NCBI GenBank assembly: GCA_947650365.1
Contig: OX393549.1
Coordinates: 23,177,347-23,241,346, forward strand
Direction: 5' to 3'
DNA length: 64,000 nucleotides
Source of the DNA: Chamaelirium japonicum
Lineage: Eukaryota > Streptophyta > Magnoliopsida > Liliales > Melanthiaceae
The position numbers and the translations under genes were made by a program. The notes beneath the pieces are model-generated. The model searched no databases. It saw only the letters and a list, made by a program, of their open reading frames with translations, and was not told the DNA's origin. Of the stretch, positions 56,368-64,000 are shown one piece after another. The stretch's first letter is position 1; each line of letters starts with the position of its first letter.

Positions 56368-57071
56368 GTTGGGCTCAAAGCTCTAGGCATTTTTATGTAT
56401 CCTATAATGGTCATTAGATCACTTGGAATGAATCTAGGCATGCTACTTAACTTCAAGGATTTGGTTTTAATTGGCTAGCCAATTGGCTGTTGCATGATAG
56501 ATGTGCGAGGCTCCGGTTCTCGCAAAACGATGGCTAAGTCTGATGCAATTGCAATCTTCAATTGTGTTGAGATAGTCCACCGGTTTTGTCCCACATTGAT
56601 AAGGGGGCATCCATTGGTCGCTTAATATATTCGTTGTGGCCTCCCTTTTTTTTTTTTTTTGCTGGACCGACCAAGCGGTCATAGGACAGGGCACGAGAGC
56701 AAGGGCTCAAAGAGGTCTGGAGATCAAAACATGGGGAGAGGCAGGAACATGGAACCTCTCCAACAAAGGAGAAAAGAAGTACCACTGGGTCTCCCCGACT
56801 TGGATTTTGGAGTGTACGGTATCTAACAAATTGTAATTGCAATTGAAATCACAATTGCAATTTCATGCAAGGATAAAGACATTTAAGAAGATGCTGAAGT
56901 TTGCCCCTGGCCGTGGTTAAAATCTTTTGGATTTTAATTTATGGCACATAGATTGATCCAATTCTCTATATCAAACCTTGCATTATACCCTCTTCATCTA
57001 GATGCCTTTTTCGTTTGGGGAAACCCTAGAAAGTTGCTCTCTGGTTGTATGAGCTTAAACTTCTTAACTAG

Positions 57072-57195
57072 CTGGTAAGAAACCCGAGCAATGCCGGTTG
57101 ATCTTGATGCACACCACTTGGCACATATGATATCACGGTCCTCCGAAGAAGTGTGCAACCTGGAATGAGTGCGATTCACTTATCACGTGTGATTC

Positions 57196-57250
<55 letters not shown>

Positions 57251-57433
57251 TGATTTTTCTAATTAACAGCAAATGATCTTTAAATGTCATTGAATGGATT
57301 TTTATCAAATTTATAGTTGGTTTTTAACAGGATTTATAAGAAAGAAACATGTTCACAAAGAGAAGGATTCTAACTCTTCAAAAGAGGTCATGTGTCACAA
57401 TTCGGGAGTGAGGGCACGGTTTTAGTGTACATA
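57072..57433 (-). mobile_element. Non-autonomous Helitron (minus), mutated ends
   Basis: Minus strand ends GGGTTTCTTACCAG where related copies have CTTACTAG. Its 5' end abuts the next Helitron at 57434. Internal words (CAATGCC, GGCACATATGATATCAC, GTGATTCACTTG followed by a GA tract 57198-57244) match 63672-63986. Confidence 0.7.
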
Positions 57434-57639
57434 CTAGTAAGAAACCCGGGCAATGCTTGAATGTGCTTGATGCACGCCATTTGGCAAAGATGACATCGCA
57501 ACAGTTCGAAGAAGTGTGAAAACTAAAGTGAGTGTGGTTCACTTGTTAGAGAGAGAAAGAGAGAGAGTGAGAGCGAGAGAGATTAACATCAAATGACCAT
57601 TAAATGCTATTGATGAAAATTTATCTTCTTTATGGTAGG

Positions 57640-57819
57640 TGTTACGAAGAGAGGGGGAGAGAGAATAGGATTGGGGAGAAAAGCTCCTTGTATTATCTCA
57701 TTAATCTCACAATTAACATTACATAAGACTACCTCTCTTTATATAGAGAGAGGACACACACCATTACGTTACCACAACCGAGGTGGGACTAACAGAATAC
57801 TAACACACTACATCTAATA
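57640..57819 (-). repeat. 3' LTR (180 bp)
   Basis: Contains a TTATATAGAGAGAGG stretch as possible TATA. The adjacent bases 57820-57829 (CCCCCCGTC) are the polypurine tract on the minus strand. Confidence 0.92.
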
Positions 57820-58300
57820 CCCCCCGTCAAACTGATGTAAGGTATAAACCGACATCAGTTTGCTTAATAAAAGGAAGGAGAAAGAAAGAAAAAAAGAAAA
57901 AGAAATACTTCAAATAACCCTTTTTTTTATGCTGTAAAGTAAAGATTAGTGCCAGGGCGACCTGCAAGCAAGTCGTCCTGGAAAACCCGATTGACCTGCA
58001 AGCAGGACAACCGGGGAAACCCGGCCAACCTGTAAGCAGGTCAATCGGGGGAATTGGCAATGATCACTAAGGATCGGAGCGGAGGAAGCCGATGGTGATG
58101 GAAGCCGGCAATAACGGAGGCCGAAAGGAGAGAGAGCGGCTTAGAAAAGATGTGAATGCGTGAGACCTCTTAAGAAGCAAGCACCGCCGCCGAAGCAAGC
58201 ACTTGACACCTCTTAGAAGATCTCAATCATCACAAACAAAGAAAAAAGGAGAAGATGAAGAGTCGTAGCTCTGATAGGGTCACAAGACCAAGGAAAGAAA

Positions 58301-58706
58301 GAGGATTCGAAAGCCGGCGCAAAAATGACCGGAATGAGAGTGGATCCAAAAGTCGGCACAAGACAAGTGTGACCGGAACAAGAGAGGATCTAAAATCCGG
58401 CACAAGACAAGTGTGACCGGAACGAGAGAGGATCCAAAAGCCGGCACAAAACAAGTGTGACCGGAACGAGAAAGGATCCAAAGGCCGGCACAAAACAAGT
58501 GTGACCGGAACTAGAGAGGATCTAAAAGCCGGCACAAGACAAGTGTGACCGGAACGAGAAAAAGATTCAAAAGCCGGCACAAGACAAGTGTGACCGGAAC
58601 TAGAGAGGATCTAAAAGCCGGCACAAGACAAGTGTGACCGGAACGAGAAAAAGATCCAAAAGCCGGCACAAAACAAGTGTGACCGGAACTAGAGAGGATC
58701 AAATGG
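58301..58706. repeat. 44-46-bp minisatellite, about 9 units
   Basis: Unit: AAAAGCCGGCACAAGACAAG followed by TGTGACCGGAACGAGAGAGGATC. Unit length changes by 1-2 bp, so no single open frame spans it in one repeat pattern. Confidence 0.9.
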
Positions 58707-59976
58707 TGCAAGGCGGATCGGTAGGGCGCAGAGCGCAAAAATACCAAGGCGCAAGGGCACAGAGCGGGGCGATGGGGTAGCCGAATCGGCAAAGCGCAAG
58801 GGCATAGGGTGCAAGGCGGGCTGACAAAGCGCAAGGCGCAGCGGGCTGACTCACAGAGTGCAGGGCGCAAGGAGAGTGCAAGCGGCGAGGGGATGGCCGG
58901 GAGCGCCAGATCTAGCCCCCCATGCTACTGTGTCGGAGACAGGACGCGGGCACAAGAGGTGGAGCGGCAACTCGAGTGTAGGGTCGTAGAGAGAGCGCAA
59001 CAAATCAGAGCGCAAGGCGAAAATGCGAAGAGCCGGCCAGGTACGAAAGGGCCGGATCGGGTGGTGAGATGCTATGAGCACAGGATCCGGGCGGCGCAAA
59101 GGGCTAGGTGTAAAGAGGGTCGGATCGTGTGCAGAGGACCGTGTCGGGTCAGATGCAGCAAGTCACAAAGCACAGCCGTCCGATGCAGGATGGATGGCTG
59201 TGATCATTTATATAGAGAGAGAACTCACGACCGCACGGCGCAGTCACCGGCTCAAAGGGGATCACTGGGTTAGATCTGGTGTAGAGTCGTCCAATGCAAA
59301 CGGATGGCTCTGATCAGCTATAGAGAGAGTAGGGAATAAAAAGAGGTATACTGTGATCGGTTTCAAAGGGTGCAACACGATACGTGGATGTATGGACGGC
59401 TGTGATTGGGTTTCAAAAGGGTCAGCCGGATTTTAGGGAGAGTGTAGCTCGACCGACTCGTTTCAGAAAAGGAAAGACAGAGAGAGATTTAATAAAGAGA
59501 GGACACACAATTGATGCAGGGGACACACCGTTGATGCAGAGGATAAGAGATTATCGGATGAGAGAGAGAGAGAGAGAGAGAGAGAGCAGATAAGTCCGGG
59601 AGAGAGCGAGAGAGTCAGAGACGGGAGAGGTAAATCCGGAACGTGAGATCCGGGCGGGTGGAGACAGGTCCGGGCGGCCGGGAAGGAGGTCGCAGGCGGG
59701 CCGGCGGGCGCCGGAGACGAGGTCGGCGCGAGGGAGATCCAGGCCGGCGGGTCCGGTGGCGCGGCGCAGGGCAACGGCAGGCCGGCGCGGCACAGGGCAA
59801 CGGCATGCCGGTGCGGCGAACGGCGGGCGCAGCGGGCCGGCGTGCGCAGGGAGCAGCTCCGACGGGCGCGGCGGGCAACGGTGCCGGGCCGGGATCGGGC
59901 ACCATCTTGCACTTGCACTGCAGAGCATCGCAACTCCTCCGATGCACCTTCTCACCTCTTTTATTAGTTGTGGTGG

Positions 59977-60160
59977 TTTGGTGGGGAAGAGGGATGGTAG
60001 CCCTCGAGAATGGGTTCAGCAAGAAATTACCGCTGCCGTGGTCCAGGTCCGCCATGACCAGCCAGTTCTCGAAGGATCCGCAGATCCGGGCTCCTCGGTG
60101 GGCCTCAGGGACGTCCAGTGTCATGTACGAGGCGTGGTCGGAGGTGTTGAACGTCGTCAA
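59977..60160 (-). pseudogene. Captured DUF295/F-box gene fragment
   Basis: The minus frame reads YMTLDVPEAHRGARICGSFE and NWLVMADLDHGSGNFLLNPF then SRATIPLP. This is the characteristic 'GS..WL...LLNPFS...I.LP' stretch of plant DUF295 (F-box-associated) proteins. F-box and the rest of DUF295 are absent. It is in the same orientation as the surrounding LTR element and open to the stop at 59615, but downstream sequence is not family-like. Probably transduced host exon sequence. Confidence 0.75.
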
Positions 60161-60402
60161 GGAGATCGAGAGGATCGGATCCTGGGATGGCCGGTGGTGG
60201 CACGGACTCGAGCGGCTCGGCAGCAACGCAAGGGGAGCTCGACGGCGGGCTGCTACTGCAGGGAGTAGGCGTGGTGATGGAAAGCGGCAGGGCTCACCGG
60301 GCTCGCACAGGGAAAAAAAAAATGTTTTACTATGCCCGGCCTCCCCGAGGACGCCGGCGGCGACCGAGGAGGCCGTGGCTAGAGTGGGATCTCTGAAACC
60401 CT

Positions 60403-60420
60403 AACCCGGCTCTGATACCA
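60403..60420 (-). other. Primer binding site, initiator tRNA-Met
   Basis: Minus strand TGGTATCAGAGCCGGGTT adjoins the LTR end with no spacer. Confidence 0.92.
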
Positions 60421-60600
60421 TGTTACGAAGAGACGGGGAGAGAGAATAGGATTGGGGAGAAAAGCTCATTGTATTATCTCATTAATCTCACAATTAACAT
60501 TACATAAGACTACCTCTCTTTATATAGAGAGAGGACACACACCATTACGTTACCACAACCGAGGTGAGACTAATAGAATACTAACACACTACATCTAATA
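60421..60600 (-). repeat. 5' LTR (180 bp)
   Basis: Differs from the 3' LTR (57640-57819) at only about four positions over 180 bp. Confidence 0.92.
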
Positions 60601-60824
60601 GTAGGTTTTTAAATGGATTTAAAAGAGAGCCGCATTCACACACGGAAGAAGAATTCTAGCTCTTTAAAAGACGTCCATGTGTCACAACACAGAAGAGAGG
60701 CTTCCATTTTAGTATAGATATATAGATATAGATATAGATTAGATAAGTTATGTCTCTAAACCTATCAACTGCCATGTTAAGTATTTTTCTGGCAATGCCC
60801 CTCCTTGTCAAGTTGCTTTGGCCA

Positions 60825-61045
60825 CATTTTTGCCACCAATCTTGGTGGAGAATTTTTGATGTGCGTTTCACACTGCGTATGCACCGAGCGGAGCCTATCA
60901 ACATGCTCGACATAAAACACACGACGTTGGGGCCCACTCCGACTATGCGCTTTGTCTCGCATTATCGAGTGTGGCTCCACATGTGCGTGTGCACTACGAA
61001 ATGCACATCCGAAATTCCCCCCCAATCTTGGAGGATTGATGTAAG
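60825..61045. repeat. Imperfect hairpin repeat
   Basis: CCAATCTTGGTGGAG and GATGTGCGTTTCACACTGCG with CGGAGCC pair with the complement GGCTCCACATGTGCGTG..GAAATGCACATCC. Probably a MITE; ends unclear. Confidence 0.45.
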
Positions 61046-61358
61046 GTTAATAGCCGATGGGAAAATTCTTTCTCGATCTTCTATCTGGTTGACGCATTTT
61101 GATGGGATAAGACTTGGATGATAATGACCCAACGACGAGGCGATATCTGAGCATTCAAATCCCGATCAACCCCTCGAAGCTATCGGAGCAACTCCAACCC
61201 CTCGATGATCGATACCGACTATCCGGAGTGCCACGTAGGACTCACCGGGCATGGTGACCTGTCACTCCTAACAAATACCTTATCCACAACCATACTATGT
61301 GTGCACATGTTGGGAGGAGCCAACTGAGGGCCATTCAAAGTCTCACCACAAAGGGATA

Positions 61359-61850
61359 ATGGCATCCCCAATGCCACTGCATTTGTGCTCCATAAACCCC
61401 CCTCCACGCCTGGAGGCTTGCCGCCGCCACCGCCACCACCACCACCACCACAACCGGATGAGCTCCGCTAGACTAGGCGGCATTCCGACGAAGCTCCACC
61501 AGCAGGGCGTATGTAGCAGAAGACTAGCAGCCGTAGCTGCTCTCACCACAGCCTTCCTGGCTCATCAAGGCGTCTCCGACTGGATCCCCGCCCGCTGTCT
61601 CGATCTCCGGCTCACCGCTCCGGACCAAACCCCCGAAGAGGCGTACGCGGGCGTGGAGGGCCACGCACGGGGGCTCCTGGAGCTGAAGCCCCTCGTGGAG
61701 TCGCAGTCATGGCGAGAACTGCAGGCGGCGCTGCGGCAGAGCTCCTCGTACCTGAAACAAGACCTCTACACCATCATCCAAGCCAGACCGGGAGGCGAGA
61801 GGCCCCGGCTGCGAAAGCTCTACTCCAATCTCTTCAACAATGTCTCCAGG
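61359..61850 (+). CDS. PsbQ-like protein (lumenal NDH subunit), exon 1
   Basis: ATG at 61359 opens a 164-codon exon ending at AGG/GTGAGT (donor 61851). Residues 1-75 are a chloroplast transit region with a His run and a Tat-like lumen signal (SRRLAAVAALTTAFL). The mature part has LTAPDQTPEEAYAGVEGHAR, SSSYLKQDLYTIIQARPGGE and RPRLRKLYSNLFNNVSR, the helices of the PsbQ fold as in the PnsL2-type members. The remaining exon(s), expected to begin with a LDYAARxKD-like stretch, are not found before 64000, so the intron exceeds 2.1 kb and is loaded with MITEs and a Helitron. CCTTATCC at about 61277 is an inverted I-box (GGATAAGG), a light-response motif, 80 bp upstream. The ATG at 61299 is in frame but adds residues atypical of a transit peptide. 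Confidence 0.85.
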
Positions 61851-61867
61851 GTGAGTTCACAACTCTT

Positions 61868-62043
61868 CGTCTGTATTCGAAAGAGAACCCCTTATCATCG
61901 GAGTATTAGTTAGGATTATTTTAAAATTATATAAGTTTGCTTCCTCTGAAATTTTAACAAAATTTCAGACCTGCCCTCTCAAATATTTTTCTAACATTCG
62001 TCCCCCCCCCCCCCCCCCAAGGGTGGATTTCTGGATCCGTCCC
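61868..62043. mobile_element. Truncated hAT MITE (family of 34876-35087)
   Basis: TTCGAAAGAGAACCCTTTAT-like sequence through CTAACATTCGTCCCCCC to GGATCCGTCCCTG. The left terminus is missing, yet TCTGTATT/TCTGTATC flank it. A poly(C) run is near 62001-62017. Confidence 0.65.
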
Positions 62044-62074
62044 TGTCTGTATCCAGATGTGTCGGTTGGGTGTG

Positions 62075-62400
62075 TTTTTGGATTATTTTGATTTTGCCCC
62101 CCAAATTTTGCCTTGACTTAGACTTTACTCCCCATTTTTCATTAATTAGAATTTATCCTCCAAAATTAACTGTTCCGTCAGCTCACCATCTAAGAGAAAG
62201 GGTGAGCTGACGGAAAAGAAAATTTTTTTGGGGGGGTGAGCTGACGGAACAGTTGGTTTGGGGGGTAAAGTCTAATTAATGAAAATGGGAGGTAAAGTTT
62301 AATTCAAGACAAAATTTGGGGGGTAAAGTCTAATTAATGAAAAATGGGAGGTAAAGTTTAATTCAGGACAAAATTTGGGGGGCAAAGTCAAAATAACCCT
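62075..62400. mobile_element. Hairpin MITE with internal duplication
   Basis: GGATTATTTTGATTTTGCCC..CCAAATTTTG is inverted at the right end (CAAAATTTGG..GGCAAAGTCAAAATAACC). The right arm segment GTAAAGTCTAATTAATGAAA is repeated twice. Inner arms TTCCGTCAGCTCACC / GGTGAGCTGACGGAA also pair. Confidence 0.75.
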
Positions 62401-62408
62401 TTTTATTT

Positions 62409-63531
62409 GGAAAATATTATTCATACCCCAAAAATCTGTAATTAGCCCCCGTATCCCTAGCGTTTCTCAATAACTTACTCAATAATCCTTTAATACCAAC
62501 AATGCCCTTTTTTTTATACCCCAAACCCCAAAGCCCCTGCTCAGCGTCTTTTGTACCCCAACCCAACCCAATGTTCGTTTAAACTTAGCCCACGCCCAAC
62601 CCGTCGGGTTGTGCGGGGTGGGTTCGGGTTAACCCGCCCAAAGTCGGGTTGGGTTCGGGTTGGCCCGCCCAAGTTGCAGCTAGGGGTGGCAATGAGTCGT
62701 GTCGGGTTCGTGTCGTGTCTAGTTTCGTGTCGTGTCCAAAACCTCTAGACCCGGACCCGACCCGTTTAACTAATCGTGTCTAGATCCTAAACCTGTACCC
62801 GACTCGCTAATAAACAGGTAGACACGATAAGATCCGATAAGACCCGTTTACCACCCGGATCTATTCAGTTGACCCGATCCAACCCAATCCGACTTGACCC
62901 GACCTGACCCGAAAGACCCACTGGTTTTATATATTATAGTATCGGATTGCTGGTAGACCCGACCCGACCCGACCCGACATGACCTATTGAATACTAAACG
63001 GGTCTTCCTGGGTCTACCGTGTCCAGACCCTAAACCCGGACCCGACTCGTTTAATAAACGGGTCTATCGTGTCGACCCGTTTACGACCCGAACCCGTTTA
63101 GCCTTGACCCAGACCCGCTAACTTCGTGTCGGGTCCTGTCGGGTCGAGGGGAAATGATTCGGGTTGGGCTCGGATTAGCCCGCCCAAATTCGGGTTGGGT
63201 TCGGGTTGGACTCGGGTTGGGTTCAGGTTGGCCCGCCCAAGTTGCAGCTCTACTTGTGCCTTCAAGTATCAGCCAACTGCATGGGGTTTATTTAAGAGTG
63301 GGGTGTATTCAAGAGTGCATATAATTGGGGTATATTTAAGGGGGTATGTGTTTGATTGGGGTATAATCAAGTTGGGGCGGGCCATTTAACTGGGGTGTAT
63401 TGAAGGTGGGGTGTAAGGGGGAAGGGTATATTTGGGATAGGAATGGGGTATGAAAAAAAAAACTGGGGTGTATTCAAGTTTCTTGGAAATGGGGGCTAAT
63501 TACAGATTTATGGGGTATGAATAATATTTCC
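62409..63531. mobile_element. Large non-autonomous element with ~40-bp TIRs, nested MITE inside
   Basis: GAAAATATTATTCATACCCC with AAAAATCTGTAATTAGCCCCC at the left mirrors GGGGGCTAATTACAGATTT with ATGGGGTATGAATAATATTT at the right. Between them are GGGTTCGGGTTGGCCCGCCC repeats and a GTTGCAGC-flanked insertion of the hAT MITE family. Confidence 0.8.
62691..63140. mobile_element. hAT MITE (TAGGGGTGGCAAT family), right end lost
   Basis: Starts TAGGGGTGGCAATGAGTCG. Interior words match 12271-12732 closely (TTTAACTAATCGTGTCTAGA, GATTGC..GTAGACCCGACCCG). The right terminus ATTGCCACCCCTA is not present; after about 63140 the sequence returns to the host repeat. Confidence 0.75.
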
Positions 63532-63671
63532 CTTTTATTTTCTATTGAATTTGAATAAAAAATTTTATGGGATTTTTTGCATATAACCGCCTGGAAAATA
63601 TTAATATTACAAATAACCACCTCATTTTCTATGTTTATAAATAATCCCTCGCCTATTTCAAGTTGAATAAA

Positions 63672-63986
63672 TCTATACTATATACTAAAACGGAAGCCTC
63701 TCTCTCGTGTTGTGACACGCAGACGTCTTTTAAAAAATCATAATCATTCTTCCATGTGTGAACATGGTTCAGTTTTAAATCCTATTAAAAACCTACCATG
63801 AAGATAATAAAACACTCATTCAATGGTATTTAATTATCATTAAATGTTAATCTCTCTCCCTCTCTCTCTTTAACAAGTGAATCACACTCATTTTAGATTT
63901 CATACTTCTTCAAACAGTTGTGATGTCATCTGTGCCAAATGGCTATGCATCAAGCTCAGCTGGGCATTGTCCGGGTTTCTTACTAG
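63672..63986 (+). mobile_element. Intact non-autonomous Helitron
   Basis: Preceded by A, starts TCTATACTATATACTAAAAC, ends GGGTTTCTTACTAG and is followed by T, exactly the A/T target and TC..CTAG ends. 315 bp, with a short CT-rich tract. It is the reference for the copies at 57072 and 57434. Confidence 0.9.
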
Positions 63987-64000
63987 TAAAAATTAAAAAT

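Larger units (their letters stand above)
57640..60600 (-). mobile_element. Small-LTR retrotransposon carrying a DUF295 host fragment
   Basis: Two 180-bp LTRs (57640-57819, 60421-60600), plus-strand TGTTACGAAGAG to CATCTAATA, are nearly identical. The TSD is GTAGG (57635-57639, 60601-60605). On the minus strand a primer site follows the 5' LTR directly and a GACGGGGGG polypurine tract precedes the 3' LTR. The 2.6-kb interior has no retroviral genes. It holds a 44-46-bp tandem repeat (58301-58706), GA tracts, GC-rich sequence and a DUF295-like coding fragment. Confidence 0.92.
57434..60738 (-). mobile_element. Non-autonomous Helitron (minus) split by an LTR element
   Basis: The 3' end CTTACTAG with T following is at 57434-57437. 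The 5' end is TCTATATCTATATC at about 60738, and ACTAAAATGGAAGCCTC words follow as in the copy at 63672. The LTR element at 57640-60600 with its GTAGG duplication interrupts it, since removing both restores continuous similarity to the intact copy. Confidence 0.8.

Noticed and set aside
57438..57640. Independent gene or promoter near TAAGAAACCCGGGCAATGC
   Set aside because: This is the minus-strand 3' end of a Helitron, matched by the intact copy at 63672-63986.
59643..60404. 253-codon plus-strand frame
   Set aside because: Shadow of GC-rich sequence; the minus strand here gives the recognisable DUF295-like piece.

Overview
This window is a TE-dense piece of a flowering-plant nuclear chromosome. 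The reasons are intron-containing plant genes (PSKR-type receptor kinase, TOM1/TOM3-type membrane protein, PsbQ-like chloroplast NDH subunits), initiator-tRNA-Met primer sites, chromovirus and Copia elements, plant Helitrons, hAT and Mutator-like MITEs, 5S-bearing Cassandra LTRs and many long (GA)n tracts. I cannot name the species. There is one 500-N assembly gap at 16008-16507.

Host genes. (1) The first five exons of a TOM1/TOM3 (THH) family gene lie on the minus strand at 2231-3244, with exact splice sites and phases; its 3' half is absent or off the left edge. (2) A complete intronless phytosulfokine-receptor-like LRR kinase lies on the minus strand at 17481-20650, broken by one missing base in a C-run that falls in the kinase glycine loop. 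(3) Two PsbQ-like genes (thylakoid-lumen NDH subunits) lie on the plus strand about 6 kb apart: the last two exons of one at 54988-56118, with a 1-base insertion, and exon 1 of another at 61359-61850. Fragments of other host genes appear captured: an ANGUSTIFOLIA/CtBP exon (15154-15390), a DUF295/F-box piece inside an LTR element (about 59977-60160), and an unidentified GC3-rich coding fragment (15635-15820).

Transposons by region. 3.9-7.2 kb: a Copia element with both LTRs and a nested solo LTR. 7.5-11.4 kb: a SINE, a LINE-derived unit and two minus-strand retroposons with perfect 15- and 13-bp target duplications. 12-17 kb: hAT MITEs, a pentanucleotide satellite, a duplicated microsatellite block and captured gene pieces. 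21.9-28.9 kb: an internally deleted chromovirus with 1.4-kb LTRs next to a decayed Copia RT fragment. 29.5-30.7 kb: a Cassandra (5S RNA) solo LTR inside the GA tract of another solo LTR. 31.7-43.3 kb: Mutator-like and hAT MITEs, tandem Helitrons, a hAT remnant with a BED finger, and a LINE ORF2 tail. 44.2-46.7 kb: two further head-to-tail Helitrons. 47.8-52.2 kb: a plus-strand LTR adjoining a two-exon ORF that runs antisense to it. 57-60.7 kb: minus-strand Helitrons split by a small LTR element (180-bp LTRs) carrying the DUF295 fragment. 61.8-64 kb: MITEs in the PsbQ-like intron and a terminal Helitron.

The host genes look functionally unrelated except for the two PsbQ-like genes. Most of the sequence is layered TE insertion, and the relative order of many insertions can be read from nested target duplications.
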